A stretch of 64,000 bases of DNA from Bacillus sp. MM2020_1 (GTDB lineage Bacteria; Bacillota; Bacilli; Bacillales; Cytobacillaceae), in NCBI GenBank assembly GCA_011250595.1, contig JAANMP010000012.1, positions 1-64,000 of the forward strand. Reading direction: 5' to 3'. Under the pieces are notes generated by a model. The model saw nothing but the letters and a program-made list of their open reading frames with translations. It ran no database searches and was not told the DNA's origin. Of this stretch, positions 31,156 through 40,437 are shown piece after piece; the first letter of the stretch is position 1, and each line of letters begins with the position of its first letter. The position numbers were made by a program, and so were the translations under genes.

Positions 31156-31566
31156 TTAGACTTCTGACTCCACGATCTCCGGTTCATTCTTATGGTTTTC
31201 AAATTGAATTCCAACCACATGAATGTTTACTTCTTCGGCATCTAAAGCAGTCATATTTAACAAAGCTTGACGAATATTATCCTGTACTTTTCCAGCGACA
31301 GATGGAATAGAAATTCCAAACTTCATCATGCAATAAACATCTACTTTAATTCCCGACTCAGTTAGTTCAACTTTAACGCCTTTGCCATGGTTTTTTTTCC
31401 CTAAGCGCTCAACCACACCTGTTGCAAAATTCCCACGCATCGCAGCTACTCCTTCTACCTCAGAGGCAGCAATGCCAGCAATGACCTCAATGACCTCAGG
31501 AGCAATTTCAACTTTTCCATGACCGTTACTGCCTTGTTCCATTTCCAAGACACTAAACTCACTCAT
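31156..31566 (-). CDS. yqhY: Asp23/Gls24-family protein YqhY
   Basis: A 136-aa soluble protein with the Asp23 pattern: I-A-P-E-V-I-E-V-I-A-G-I-A-A-S-E-V at the start and a V-x-V-Y-C-M-M-K-F-G stretch. In B. subtilis YqhY lies with accBC and its loss disturbs acetyl-CoA carboxylase and lipid balance. It is 18 nt after accC here, so the operon link is kept. Its biochemical activity is not established. Confidence 0.9.
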   Translation of the reverse strand: MSEFSVLEMEQGSNGHGKVEIAPEVIEVIAGIAASEVEGVAAMRGNFATGVVERLGKKNHGKGVKVELTESGIKVDVYCMMKFGISIPSVAGKVQDNIRQALLNMTALDAEEVNIHVVGIQFENHKNEPEIVESEV

Positions 31567-31584
31567 TCAAAACACCTCCAGATA

Positions 31585-32940
31585 TTAATTAGACTTCATT
31601 ACATCATGCAATTCCAAGAACTTCGTATTAAATCCGCCCTCGACAAACTTTTCATGATCCAACAGTTTTAAATGGAACGGAATCGTTGTATGGATCCCTT
31701 CAACAACGAATTCACTTAATGCACGTTTCATTCTTGAAATTGCCTCTTCCCTGGTTGCACCATATGCAATGACTTTCGCAATCATGGAATCGTAATAAGG
31801 CGGAATCGTATACCCTGGATATGCTGCTGAATCGATACGTACACCAAATCCACCTGGTGGAAGGTACATGTTGATTTTCCCAGCAGAAGGGAGGAAATTC
31901 TTTTCTGGATTTTCAGCATTAATCCGACACTCGATTGCCCATCCAGTAAAAGTAACATCTTGTTGTTTTAACTTTAACTTCTCTCCGGAAGCCACTCGGA
32001 TTTGTTCTTTAATAAGATCTATTCCAGTGACCATCTCAGTAACAGGATGTTCCACCTGAATCCTCGTGTTCATTTCCATAAAATAAAACTTTCTATTGCG
32101 GTAGTCATATATAAATTCTACTGTTCCCGCACCTGAATAATCAACTGCTTTCGCAGCTTTTACGGCGGCATCTCCCATTTCTTCTCTTATTTCTCCATCT
32201 AATGCTGGTGAAGGAGATTCTTCAAGAAGTTTTTGCAACCTGCGCTGGATCGAGCAATCTCTTTCTCCTAAGTGAATGGTGTTTCCAAAGGAATCGGCAA
32301 GAACCTGAATTTCAACATGACGAAAATCTTCAATATATTTTTCAATATATACTCCAGGATTACCAAAAGCAGTCATCGCTTCTTGTTGGGTGATATTTAT
32401 ACCTTTAATTAATTCCTGCTCATTCTTGGCAACACGAATCCCTTTGCCTCCACCGCCTGCTGTTGCTTTTATTATCACTGGGTATTGGATCTTTTTCACA
32501 AGTTCAAATGCCTCATCAATATCATTAATAATACCGGTTGAACCTGGAACAATTGGGACGCCCGCTTTCCGCATCGTTTCCCTTGCGATATCCTTTGTAC
32601 CCATTTTTGTAATGGCTTCTGGGCTTGGGCCAACAAATATTATGTTACATTCGCGGCATAGATCTGCGAAATCAGCATTTTCGGCTAAGAAACCATATCC
32701 TGGGTGAATCGCATCACAAGCTGTAAGCTTTGCGACACTAATCAGATTTGTAACGTTTAAATAACTGTCTTTTGATGAGGTAGGACCAATGCAATAGGCT
32801 TCATCTGCAAGTTGGACGTGCAATGCTTCACGGTCCGCTTCCGAGTAAACGGCAACTGTTTCAATTCCCATTTCCCGGCAGGCTCTAATAATTCTAACTG
32901 CAATTTCCCCTCTGTTTGCAATTAACAGTTTTTTGATCAT
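31585..32940 (-). CDS. accC: Acetyl-CoA carboxylase, biotin carboxylase subunit
   Basis: ATP- and bicarbonate-dependent carboxylation of the biotin on AccB, the first half-reaction of malonyl-CoA synthesis. The 451 aa comprise a biotin-carboxylase N-domain ([13 protein letters not shown]), an ATP-grasp domain with [11 protein letters not shown] near 160, [10 protein letters not shown] near 288 (metal and bicarbonate residues), and a C-domain. Full length. Confidence 0.97.
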   Translation of the reverse strand: MIKKLLIANRGEIAVRIIRACREMGIETVAVYSEADREALHVQLADEAYCIGPTSSKDSYLNVTNLISVAKLTACDAIHPGYGFLAENADFADLCRECNIIFVGPSPEAITKMGTKDIARETMRKAGVPIVPGSTGIINDIDEAFELVKKIQYPVIIKATAGGGGKGIRVAKNEQELIKGINITQQEAMTAFGNPGVYIEKYIEDFRHVEIQVLADSFGNTIHLGERDCSIQRRLQKLLEESPSPALDGEIREEMGDAAVKAAKAVDYSGAGTVEFIYDYRNRKFYFMEMNTRIQVEHPVTEMVTGIDLIKEQIRVASGEKLKLKQQDVTFTGWAIECRINAENPEKNFLPSAGKINMYLPPGGFGVRIDSAAYPGYTIPPYYDSMIAKVIAYGATREEAISRMKRALSEFVVEGIHTTIPFHLKLLDHEKFVEGGFNTKFLELHDVMKSN

Positions 32941-32958
32941 GCTGTTATCGCTCCTAAC

Positions 32959-33468
32959 TTAAGGCTTTACTAAAAATAAAGGCTGTCCGTATTCTACTAA
33001 TTGTCCACTTTTAGCAAGAACTTCAACAATTTCGCCGTTTATTTCCGCTTCAATCTCATTAAATAATTTCATTGCTTCGACAATACAAACAATTGAATCC
33101 TTTGTTACAGTCGAACCAATTTTAACATATGCGTCAGCGTCTGGAGTTGGTGAAGCATAGAATGTCCCAACCATCGGAGAAACAATTTTATGAAGATTTG
33201 TAGTGTCTGCTTGGTTAGCCGTTTCTGCTTCCTGAAGTTCCTGCTTTAATTCTTGAATGGTAACAGAAGGTGTCGCTGTCGTTAAAACCGGTTGTGGCGT
33301 TAATACAGTTTCAACTTCTTGTGGAACTGTATTTAGTTGTGAAACATATGTAGCAGCAACATTTTTTTTCATTTTGATTTTTGAACCTTCGTTTTCATAT
33401 ACAAATTCATCAATACTTGACTGATCCACCAATTTTATCAATTCGCGAATTTCTTGTACTTTTAACAT
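32959..33468 (-). CDS. accB: Acetyl-CoA carboxylase biotin carboxyl carrier protein
   Basis: A 169-aa carrier with an N-terminal segment that contacts AccC, a Pro/Thr/Gln-rich linker and a biotinyl domain whose Lys is modified in V-E-A-M-K-L-F-N-E near residue 134. It also shows S-P-M-V-G-T-F-Y. It is the first gene of accB-accC-yqhY. Confidence 0.97.
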   Translation of the reverse strand: MLKVQEIRELIKLVDQSSIDEFVYENEGSKIKMKKNVAATYVSQLNTVPQEVETVLTPQPVLTTATPSVTIQELKQELQEAETANQADTTNLHKIVSPMVGTFYASPTPDADAYVKIGSTVTKDSIVCIVEAMKLFNEIEAEINGEIVEVLAKSGQLVEYGQPLFLVKP

Positions 33469-33752
33469 TGTGTTACACCCCTCGTACTACTAGATTATAT
33501 TTTATTTAACTGAGCATACTGTTTAGCTTCGGCACCCAATGACTTAAAGAAACGGTGCTTTTGCTTTTCTTAAGACTAACTACTAATACTATACGATAAT
33601 ACCTAGTGAAAGTTCAATGATGGATATAATCCCCATTTAAATTTTCGCCTTTCGTCTTTCACCTTTATCATAATATTTTTCTTAACAAAAGGGAATTTTT
33701 ACAGTGACAGTCGTTCAACATATTATTTTAACCTATTTCATAGCAAACAATC
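33469..33752 (-). other. Leader region of accB
   Basis: About 285 bases without a gene. A sigma-A promoter lies at 33588-33617, leaving a leader of about 110 nt. Within it a GC-rich hairpin is possible (GCACC/GGTGC arms around 33532-33558). I see no riboswitch consensus. Confidence 0.45.
33588..33617 (-). promoter_or_regulatory. Sigma-A promoter of accB-accC-yqhY
   Basis: TTGAAC, 18 bp, TATAGT on the minus strand. Confidence 0.6.
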
Positions 33753-33783
33753 AAAAAAGGAAAGTCGCCGACTTTCCTTTTTT
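33753..33783. terminator. Terminator of the spoIIIA operon
   Basis: A palindrome of GGAAAGTCG and its complement flanked by AAAAAA and TTTTTT, so it can work on both strands. It follows spoIIIAH by a few bases. Confidence 0.85.
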
Positions 33784-33790
33784 CATATAT

Positions 33791-34342
33791 TTATTTTGTT
33801 GGTTGGAATTCTACGGCTACATAATTGGTTTCGCCAATTTCCTTTTTTACCTGTAAGATAATTTTATTAGCCTCAGTGGCTGAAGGCTTCTTTTTGGATT
33901 TTACTGTAACTCTGACTTTTTCACCATCTGCTCTAACTAAAGCATCTTCATAACCCATGGTTTTGATTAAGGTTTCAAGAATTTCTTCTTTTTGAGCAGT
34001 TTGATTCAATTTATCCATCTGGTCCTTTACCTTCGATCGCTCGACGGCAGGTAGATCTGTGGAGGCTAACTCAGTTGTTAATTCCTCTTGCTGTTCACTC
34101 CTTAGGTCATTCAGTTTCATTCGTAATTCTTCAAACTGCTCATCACCCGCCACGGTTGATACAATCGTTTTATCTTCTTTAGCTTCCGTTTTTGTTTTCC
34201 CTTTATTTTGCTCCTTCGCATCTTGCTTTATGGCCGCCAAATCATTGCTCTTCTGCTCGGGTGAAGTAATGTAATAAACAGATAATACAACCACTAAACT
34301 TAACATCGTTAATAACCAAACTGTTTGTTTTTTCAATAGCAT
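33791..34342 (-). CDS. spoIIIAH: Stage III sporulation protein AH
   Basis: The mother-cell membrane protein that pairs with forespore SpoIIQ to form the feeding-tube channel across the intermembrane space. The 183 aa have one N-terminal membrane helix (about 8-26), a Lys/Glu-rich linker and the C-terminal ring-building domain (about 80-183) with L-I-K-T-M-G-Y-E-D-A-L-V. It is the last gene of the operon. Confidence 0.95.
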   Translation of the reverse strand: MLLKKQTVWLLTMLSLVVVLSVYYITSPEQKSNDLAAIKQDAKEQNKGKTKTEAKEDKTIVSTVAGDEQFEELRMKLNDLRSEQQEELTTELASTDLPAVERSKVKDQMDKLNQTAQKEEILETLIKTMGYEDALVRADGEKVRVTVKSKKKPSATEANKIILQVKKEIGETNYVAVEFQPTK

Positions 34343-34357
34343 ATAAAAACACCCCTT

Positions 34358-35008
34358 TTATTTTTTAGGCATGACTGCAACGCGGTGGCTTGGTACATCT
34401 AAAGTGCGCGTGACTGCTTCGACAATCCACTTTTTCACTTGTATATTCTCTGCGCCTTTCGCAACCACTAAGACACCGCGAATGACAGGTTTTTTCGTTT
34501 CTACTACAATAGGAACCTCTTTTTCGCCTTCGCGTATAATCACAAGTTGTTCATCTGTTGAGGCTTCCTGTACTTTACGCTGCCCGCCATCGCGATCTGT
34601 TTCTTCCGTCGTTTGTGATTTAGAAACCCTATTTTTTTCAAGAACTTTCTTATCAGTAGCATCAATATTGACAACAACTGTCACATCGTTTACCCCTAAC
34701 ATTTGTTGGAGGGCTTTCTTCAGCTGATTTTCATATTTTTCTTCATATTTATCTACTGCCTTATTGCCAGAGCCCTTATTTAACCCAAATGCCGGGACAT
34801 CTTCGGTGGCTACCTTCCCGCTCGTCGTAACAGGTGTATCTGCTGCATTCGAGTTTGTTTTAAATACAATATTGCCCACAAGCATTAAAGCGGCTCCGAT
34901 ACATAAAACGACGAGCATATACTGGTATTTCCCTGGTTTTTTATCAGATTTACCTTCTATTTTGAGCACCTTTTTGAGCCATGAAAATGGTCCTTGGTTG
35001 TTATCCAT
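34358..35008 (-). CDS. spoIIIAG: Stage III sporulation protein AG
   Basis: A 216-aa membrane protein with an N-terminal cytoplasmic segment, one helix near residues 30-50, a Ser/Thr/Gly-rich stretch and a ring-building domain that forms a large oligomeric ring in the channel. The start at 35008 (M-D-N-N-Q-G-P) overlaps the spoIIIAF stop (AATAATGGATAA), which indicates coupled translation; the frame upstream of it is inside spoIIIAF. Confidence 0.94.
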   Translation of the reverse strand: MDNNQGPFSWLKKVLKIEGKSDKKPGKYQYMLVVLCIGAALMLVGNIVFKTNSNAADTPVTTSGKVATEDVPAFGLNKGSGNKAVDKYEEKYENQLKKALQQMLGVNDVTVVVNIDATDKKVLEKNRVSKSQTTEETDRDGGQRKVQEASTDEQLVIIREGEKEVPIVVETKKPVIRGVLVVAKGAENIQVKKWIVEAVTRTLDVPSHRVAVMPKK

Positions 35009-35630
35009 TATTCTTTTTAATCCCCCCTTCAATCGAAACTTCAACTGTTTTTTCGGTCACATTCCATTTTTGCGAAAGAAAAGCGGCTATTTTTTCAGCT
35101 TCTTCTGTTGAGCTTTTGGATGGAAGAGGTGTTTCTGTGTTAATTACGACTTGTTTGATTGCTTCGACTGTCTTCACTTCATTTTCTGGTTGTTTCAGAA
35201 GAACCGTAACCTTTTGGAGGTTGTCTGGGAATGCTTGGTCGCTTTCTTCATTTGTAGCTAGATCAATTTTTGCTATCTCCAATCCGTATTGTTCCATCAA
35301 CTCCTCTTTCACGTCCTTTTTCAGTTGGACAGCCATTTCTTCTAAAATATATGCATGTTGTTGGGCTTGTATTTCTTTTTTCTTTAAATCTATTGAATTT
35401 TTCATATTTTTTTCTCCAGGGGCTTGATATGAAGGGATTGAACCCAATGCTGTTTCAAAATCCTTAGAGATCAATTTAAAGATTGGCGTCAGAATAATCG
35501 CAATTAAGAGGAGGCCTGTAACCATTTTTGTGTACTTTTGCATACTTGAATTGGGGAGGAGCATATCAATTACCGTGGCTAACAGGATAAATAAAATAAT
35601 ATTCGTTACCCACTCTATTAAAAATCCCAT
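35001..35630 (-). CDS. spoIIIAF: Stage III sporulation protein AF
   Basis: A 209-aa protein with two N-terminal membrane helices (W-V-T-N-I-I-L-F-I-L-L and T-G-L-L-L-I-A-I-I-L) and a C-terminal ring-building domain, part of the SpoIIIA channel base. The start is at 35630 (M-G-F-L-I-E-W), 12 nt past the spoIIIAE stop and preceded by GGGAGG. The longer frame reads back into spoIIIAE. Confidence 0.93.
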   Translation of the reverse strand: MGFLIEWVTNIILFILLATVIDMLLPNSSMQKYTKMVTGLLLIAIILTPIFKLISKDFETALGSIPSYQAPGEKNMKNSIDLKKKEIQAQQHAYILEEMAVQLKKDVKEELMEQYGLEIAKIDLATNEESDQAFPDNLQKVTVLLKQPENEVKTVEAIKQVVINTETPLPSKSSTEEAEKIAAFLSQKWNVTEKTVEVSIEGGIKKNNG

Positions 35631-35641
35631 ATGAATCCTCC

Positions 35642-36841
35642 CTATCTCATCATCATTGTCAGATTGCCTGCCGCAACAATAACCGTTATACATAAAAAGA
35701 ACATCAATGAAACAATCCCTAAAGCTGCAAACACATAAATGACACTCTTACTGATAATATCCAAGCAGGTAATAATTGGTCCTCCGCCTAATGGCTGCAA
35801 GATAGCTGCCGCAAATTTATAGATAAAGGCAATCATTAAAATTTTTATAGCCGGGAAAGCGACAATGATAAGCAAAATCCCAACCCCGGCGATGCCGACT
35901 GTATTTTTTAATAGCACCGATGCACCAACCACCGTATCAGTGGCATCTGTAAACATCCGGCCGATAACTGGTATAAAGTTTCCAGTCACAAATTTTGCTG
36001 TCCTGATGGTTATACCGTCTGTTACAGCAGCTGATGCCCCTTGAACGGATATAACACCTAGGAACACTGTCAAGAAGAGGCCCATTAACCCAATACACCA
36101 GTTCCTTAGCAGCGCTGCTAATTGTGAAACCTTATACTGTTCTGACATCGTGCTTACTATACTCAACAAAGTTGCTAAGAAAAGAAGAGGCAGGATAATA
36201 TACTGCATAAACATACCGCTTATATTCATTAAAAATAAAATCACCGGATGAAAAAAAGCTGCTGAGATCAGCCCGCCGGAAGCTGCAATTAACGCAAGTA
36301 AGAGTGGGACAAGTGCCAGTACAAAGGAGATCATCGATCCAATTGCCTCATTTGTATAACTGATAGCAATATGGAAACTATTCAGGGCAATAATCACTAA
36401 GACCATATACACAATTGAATAGGCAACCTTGCTAATCGTGCTTTTCTCAAACGCGTTTTGCATGGATTGAAGAAACATACTAAATATGGTTAGCATAATC
36501 AACGACCCTAGTAATTTTCCGTTAGAAACAAACTCTTGGAAAGCAAACTTTACTATTCCCAATCCCCACTGTTTAAACGAGAATTTCTTTTCACCGCTGA
36601 CAAAGTCATACAAGCTTCCCTTTTGGCTTTCAGGAAGAAATCCATCGTATTTATTAGTAATATCCTCCCAAAATTGTTTGAGTTCTGTCATATCGAGGGA
36701 TTTAAGCTGGGCATCCACTAACTCCTGCGGAGAAAGTGGGTTTGACGGGTCTTTGGTCTCGTCAGCAGCTTGTACACCTGAAAATGATAAAAAAAAGAAT
36801 ACAAGAATCATAATGGGAATAAACTGCATTCGCTGCTTCAT
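35642..36841 (-). CDS. spoIIIAE: Stage III sporulation protein AE
   Basis: A polytopic membrane protein of 399 aa with a cleavable-looking signal peptide (A-A-D-E after V-Q-A), an extracytoplasmic N-terminal part to about 110 and seven or eight hydrophobic segments after it. It has been proposed to be a permease-like core of the feeding channel. Length and order match B. subtilis. Confidence 0.94.
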   Translation of the reverse strand: MKQRMQFIPIMILVFFFLSFSGVQAADETKDPSNPLSPQELVDAQLKSLDMTELKQFWEDITNKYDGFLPESQKGSLYDFVSGEKKFSFKQWGLGIVKFAFQEFVSNGKLLGSLIMLTIFSMFLQSMQNAFEKSTISKVAYSIVYMVLVIIALNSFHIAISYTNEAIGSMISFVLALVPLLLALIAASGGLISAAFFHPVILFLMNISGMFMQYIILPLLFLATLLSIVSTMSEQYKVSQLAALLRNWCIGLMGLFLTVFLGVISVQGASAAVTDGITIRTAKFVTGNFIPVIGRMFTDATDTVVGASVLLKNTVGIAGVGILLIIVAFPAIKILMIAFIYKFAAAILQPLGGGPIITCLDIISKSVIYVFAALGIVSLMFFLCITVIVAAGNLTMMMR

Positions 36842-36868
36842 TTTTACACCTCTTTTTACGGACTTTCA

Positions 36869-37258
36869 TTAGCTCGGAATAAGTTTGATGATTGTTTCAA
36901 TTAAAACAGTTAATATCGGGATTGCCATTGCAAGGATAATAATTTTTCCTGCTAATTCAATTTTAGAGGAGAGCGCTCCCTGGCCGGCGTCCTTCGTAAT
37001 CTGGGTGGCAAATTCAGCGATATAAGCAATTCCAATAATTTTTAAAATCGTTTCAATATAGACCATATTAACTTTCGCATTCACTGCCAGTTTTTCTAGC
37101 ATATGAATGATTTCATAAATTTTATCCACTAAAAAAAGGAAAATAACACAGCCAACAAAAACGATTAAGAGGAAAGCAAAATTTGGCTTCTGTTCTTTAA
37201 CAATTAATGCTAGAAAGGTTGCGACAAGTGCTATTCCGACTATTTTTATGATTTCAAT
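36869..37258 (-). CDS. spoIIIAD: Stage III sporulation protein AD (start codon uncertain, possibly ATT)
   Basis: A four-helix integral membrane protein of the SpoIIIA complex, about 129 aa. The body is clear (I-I-K-I-V-G-I-A-L-V-A-T-F and L-I-V-K-E-Q-K-P-N-F-A-F-L). Oddly, there is no ATG, GTG or TTG where the family starts. The strong AAGGGGGGG is 7 nt before an in-frame ATT at 37258, which I take as the start. In-frame ATGs lie 60 or more bases upstream inside spoIIIAC, without a ribosome binding site. A seven-G run next to it could hide an indel, but an indel alone would not create a start codon here. Confidence 0.8.
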   Translation of the reverse strand: MEIIKIVGIALVATFLALIVKEQKPNFAFLLIVFVGCVIFLFLVDKIYEIIHMLEKLAVNAKVNMVYIETILKIIGIAYIAEFATQITKDAGQGALSSKIELAGKIIILAMAIPILTVLIETIIKLIPS

Positions 37259-37274
37259 CTTCGGGCCCCCCCTT

Positions 37275-37478
37275 CTATTGATATAAAAATACTGATTTGA
37301 TTTTTTGGAAGAGGTCATCCACAATGGATGCTACTTGAAATAAAATATAGATAAACCCAAACAATGTAACCCACTGTGCGTATTCCTTTTTCCCTACCTG
37401 GTCAAGAACTGTATGCAAAAAAGCAACAACGATTCCCACACCAGCAATTTTAAAAATAATATCTACTTCTAAACCCAT
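37275..37478 (-). CDS. spoIIIAC: Stage III sporulation protein AC
   Basis: A 67-aa membrane protein with two helices (F-K-I-A-G-V-G-I-V-V-A-F-L and W-V-T-L-F-G-F-I-Y-I-L-F-Q-V), structurally paired with SpoIIIAD. It has GGGGG before the ATG, family length and standard order. Confidence 0.93.
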   Translation of the reverse strand: MGLEVDIIFKIAGVGIVVAFLHTVLDQVGKKEYAQWVTLFGFIYILFQVASIVDDLFQKIKSVFLYQ

Positions 37479-37489
37479 TGCTTTTCCCC

Positions 37490-38005
37490 CTAAAATAATA
37501 AAATAATCAGTAATAATCCTGATAAGAATCCAAGGCTCTTGACCATTTTTTCATAAGTTACTTGGGCTTGAATCGCATCGGCCTCTTCTCTTTCAAGATG
37601 TGTCAGCGTCAGCATGATATGTTTTTGCTGGGAGATACGATCATGTCGACCAAGGGTTTCTCCAAATTGCTTCATGACTTCAAATTCGCCCTGCTTTAAA
37701 GCCGTGGAATTCCATATTTCTCTTAATGAAGTTTCCCATGCCTCTTTAACGGTTGTCTCGGTGTCCGTTAATTTCTTAGAAAAGGACTCAAAAAAGGTTG
37801 AAAGCGGCTTTGAAAGCTGTTCTGCTAACCTCCTGGCAGCTTCATGTAACGGTGTATGGCCGTACATAATTTCTGCTTCAAGTGATTGCAGGGCAGTTCT
37901 TAAAGCACGAAGCTGCCTTGGTCGCTCGCTAAAGCGCCTGGAAATCTCAAATCCAATCCATGTGGTTGCGACAATAATGAATACAGCACCTATAAGCTTA
38001 ATCAT
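37490..38005 (-). CDS. spoIIIAB: Stage III sporulation protein AB
   Basis: A 171-aa protein with an N-terminal and a C-terminal membrane helix and a helical middle domain related to type II secretion GspF (R-P-R-Q-L-R-A-L-R-T-A-L-Q-S-L-E-A-E-I). It is thought to anchor the SpoIIIAA ATPase. Its start abuts the spoIIIAA stop. Confidence 0.94.
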   Translation of the reverse strand: MIKLIGAVFIIVATTWIGFEISRRFSERPRQLRALRTALQSLEAEIMYGHTPLHEAARRLAEQLSKPLSTFFESFSKKLTDTETTVKEAWETSLREIWNSTALKQGEFEVMKQFGETLGRHDRISQQKHIMLTLTHLEREEADAIQAQVTYEKMVKSLGFLSGLLLIILLF

Positions 38006-38929
38006 TTATGTCACTCTCACTTTTTGATTCATTTCTATACCATTTGCATCTAAAATATGTGTAACCGTTCCAGGTCCTGATTTCCTGCTTAGGACAACAA
38101 ACCGTTGAAAGATTTTTTGATCAAGAATCTCACGTAAAGAGGGTCTGTTCCTTACTTCTTCGATGCTCGTCCCATGGGTGGTCATCATTAACTTTATCCC
38201 CGCGTGAACCGCTTCCTGGATGGCCTCAGCATCTTCTTTCCGGCCGATTTCATCAACAACCAAAATATCAGGGCTCATCGAGCGAATCATCATCATCATT
38301 CCTTCAGCTTTCGGACAGGCATCTAGTACATCCAAACGGTCTCCAAACGTTAATTGCGGGATTCCATTCACACATCCGGCAATCTCACTGCGTTCATCTA
38401 CAATCCCAACCTTACTTGCCTGTATGCCTTTCACTAACAAACCTGACGAGGCGATTCTTGCAATATCCCGTAGTAATGTTGTTTTTCCTGTTTGCGGCGG
38501 ACCAATCACCATTGTATGCATCCAATTCCCCTGATAGATATACGGAATAATTGACTCAGCTATCCCTACTTTTTCCCTTGCTATCCGAATATTAAATGAG
38601 GAAATATCCCTAATTGCCTTGACCTTGCCACCTTCAAGGATAACCTTGCCGGCCAGCCCAATCCGATGGCCACCGGAGACCGTTATAAACCCTTGCTTAA
38701 GTTCCTCTTCGAGAGTATAAATGGAGAAATGACTGATTTTATTCATGAGGTGAAACGCATCATCTGGTTGAATAATATACGATAAAAACTTGGGTGCACC
38801 CTTCAAGGTCATTTCAATCGGCCGATTAATGCGTATACGGATTTCTTCTAATTCTTCTTTTTGATTAGGAGGGATTGTGCTGATTAGGTCGGCAATATTT
38901 TTAGGTAAAAAGTTTAGGATTGATTCCAT
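38006..38929 (-). CDS. spoIIIAA: Stage III sporulation protein AA (secretion-type ATPase)
   Basis: The ATPase that powers the SpoIIIA complex. It is 307 aa, the family length, from the ATG at 38929 preceded by AAGGAGG. Walker A is G-P-P-Q-T-G-K-T-T near 150, and Walker B is D-I-L-V-V-D-E-I-G-R near 220. The frame to 38989 extends across the sigma-E promoter and is not used. Confidence 0.96.
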   Translation of the reverse strand: MESILNFLPKNIADLISTIPPNQKEELEEIRIRINRPIEMTLKGAPKFLSYIIQPDDAFHLMNKISHFSIYTLEEELKQGFITVSGGHRIGLAGKVILEGGKVKAIRDISSFNIRIAREKVGIAESIIPYIYQGNWMHTMVIGPPQTGKTTLLRDIARIASSGLLVKGIQASKVGIVDERSEIAGCVNGIPQLTFGDRLDVLDACPKAEGMMMMIRSMSPDILVVDEIGRKEDAEAIQEAVHAGIKLMMTTHGTSIEEVRNRPSLREILDQKIFQRFVVLSRKSGPGTVTHILDANGIEMNQKVRVT

Positions 38930-38968
38930 GAAAGTATCCTCCTTGTATTTGCCTTTCTCATTATTTAA

Positions 38969-38997
38969 AATGTATGCCTGCTTGGTCACATTATGAC
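38969..38997 (-). promoter_or_regulatory. Sigma-E promoter of the spoIIIA operon
   Basis: The minus strand has GTCATAAT, 13 bp, CATACATT, close to the mother-cell sigma-E consensus. It is 40 bp before the spoIIIAA ATG. Confidence 0.8.
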
Positions 38998-39137
38998 TTT
39001 CAAATCTGTCATTTCTTTTCTATTTTTGGGATTATTACTAGAACAAATAAGATAGGTTTAAACTTTTGGGGTTGGAACATTTTGAGGTGTCAGTCGTATT
39101 TTATAGAAAAGAATAATCGTAAAAGAGGGAGAGAGAA

Positions 39138-39806
39138 GTGTACAATTACCATCCATTAATCCGAAGCGGATTGGCTCCCAAGGATCATTTAATCAAAGTG
39201 TCAGGTGAAGGAGAATTGGCCATCCCACCTGACTCAGCTTCGGTAAACATAGGAGTTATCACAGATGGCAAGCAGTTAATTGCAGCCCAGCAGCAGAATT
39301 CGCTGGAGGTAACGAAAGTAATCGACGCTCTTACTGCACTGGGAATTTCTAAAAATAATATACAGACTTTTGATTATCGAATTGAATCCGTGTACGATTA
39401 TGATCAAGGGAAACAAATTTTTCGCGGCTATAAAATTACTCATATCTTGCAGATAAAACTAGAGGATTTATCAATCATTGGGAAAATAGTGGATACCGCT
39501 GTACAAAACGGTGTGAACTATGTCTCAAATGTCCAATTTACCGTGAAGAACAAGGATGCCTTTTATAAGCAGGCCTTGGTGCTTGCAGTAAATAATGCAA
39601 CTGAAAAAGCAAAAACTATTGCAGGGACCTTAAATGTAGCGTTAATAGCCACTCCGCGATTAATCGTTGAAGGAAGTAGTAATATCCAGCCTGTTTTTAA
39701 CCAGCCTGGGGCATTCGTGAAAAGCGCTGCTTCCACACAAATTGAACCAGGACAAATAATAGTCAAAGCGGAAGTAATCGCAGAATTTCACTTCAAACCA
39801 GTTTAA
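39138..39806 (+). CDS. SIMPL-domain (DUF541) protein
   Basis: A 222-aa protein almost filled by a SIMPL/DUF541 domain: I-K-V-S-G-E-G-E-L-A-I-P-P-D-S-A near the start and G-Y-K-I-T-H-I-L-Q-I-K-L in the middle. Members form ring-like oligomers in the periplasm or on the surface of other bacteria. I see no signal peptide, so this copy may be cytosolic, as in other Bacillus SIMPL proteins. The start is GTG after GGGAGAGAG. It is divergent from spoIIIAA and convergent with ccmG; a link to either is unproven. Confidence 0.82.
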   Translation: MYNYHPLIRSGLAPKDHLIKVSGEGELAIPPDSASVNIGVITDGKQLIAAQQQNSLEVTKVIDALTALGISKNNIQTFDYRIESVYDYDQGKQIFRGYKITHILQIKLEDLSIIGKIVDTAVQNGVNYVSNVQFTVKNKDAFYKQALVLAVNNATEKAKTIAGTLNVALIATPRLIVEGSSNIQPVFNQPGAFVKSAASTQIEPGQIIVKAEVIAEFHFKPV

Positions 39807-39807
39807 T

Positions 39808-39846
39808 AAAAAAGGATTAAACCTGAAATCAGGTTCAATCCTTTTT
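39808..39846. terminator. Bidirectional terminator between the SIMPL gene and ccmG
   Basis: Inverted arms AAAAAGGATTAAACCTG and CAGGTTCAATCCTTTTT (one mismatch) with a 5-base loop, giving A/T tracts on both sides. Confidence 0.85.
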
Positions 39847-39849
39847 GTT

Positions 39850-40359
39850 CTATTTATCGTATTTCTTTGCCCAATTATATAATTGCATTTCTGTAACCGG
39901 GCCATTAAAGTGCTCTCTAATAATTCCTTGTTTATCAATCACAAATGTTTCAGGCTGCCCTGTCACATTATACATTTTTGAAACCTTCGCATTATAATCG
40001 AACAAATAGTTCATTCCAGCTTTATTATTCTTTGTTACTTTGTTAATCTTATCCATGGTCTCACCACGATTAATCATAAGAAAATGATATTGATCACCAT
40101 ATTCTTTTTGGAAAGCTTCTAATTCGGGTAACTCTTCTTTACATGGAGCGCACCAACTTGCAAAATAGTTCAAAATAACTATTTCTCCCTTAAAATCAGT
40201 GAGTTTGGTTGTACTTCCATCCAAATTTGGCATCGAAAAATTATATGCCTTATCTCCTACATCTGTATGTTTGCCTTTTGTTACCATACTATAACCAAAG
40301 AAACCAAACATACCAACAATAAGAATCAATACGAGTAATTTGATGACCCGATTGTTCAT
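39850..40359 (-). CDS. ccmG: Membrane-anchored thioredoxin, CcmG/ResA type
   Basis: A 169-aa extracytoplasmic thioredoxin-like protein with one N-terminal helix (about 6-26), then AhpC/TSA-type fold with active site W-C-A-P-C and a cis-Pro region T-G-Q-P-E-T-F. In System I, CcmG reduces the apocytochrome heme-binding cysteines. Being next to ccmD and last in the cluster supports CcmG over an unrelated ResA. The start at 40359 follows AGGAGG; the frame to 40395 is longer without support. Confidence 0.87.
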   Translation of the reverse strand: MNNRVIKLLVLILIVGMFGFFGYSMVTKGKHTDVGDKAYNFSMPNLDGSTTKLTDFKGEIVILNYFASWCAPCKEELPELEAFQKEYGDQYHFLMINRGETMDKINKVTKNNKAGMNYLFDYNAKVSKMYNVTGQPETFVIDKQGIIREHFNGPVTEMQLYNWAKKYDK

Positions 40360-40390
40360 CGTATTTCCTCCTGACACCAGTAAAGTTCTA

Positions 40391-40420
40391 TGCAAAAGGC
40401 CTGTTAATACTTCACAGGCC
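40391..40420 (-). terminator. Hairpin between ccmD and ccmG
   Basis: A 7-bp perfect stem GGCCTGT/ACAGGCC with a 9-base loop, followed by TTTTGC on the minus strand. It is likely a terminator or attenuator that uncouples ccmG from ccmABCD. Confidence 0.55.
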
Positions 40421-40437
40421 TAATTATCAATACTAGT

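Noticed and set aside
39850-40359. Calling the thioredoxin ResA of System II
   Set aside because: ResA and CcmG are alike in sequence, but its place beside ccmABCD and the absence of resBC favour CcmG. It could still serve both.
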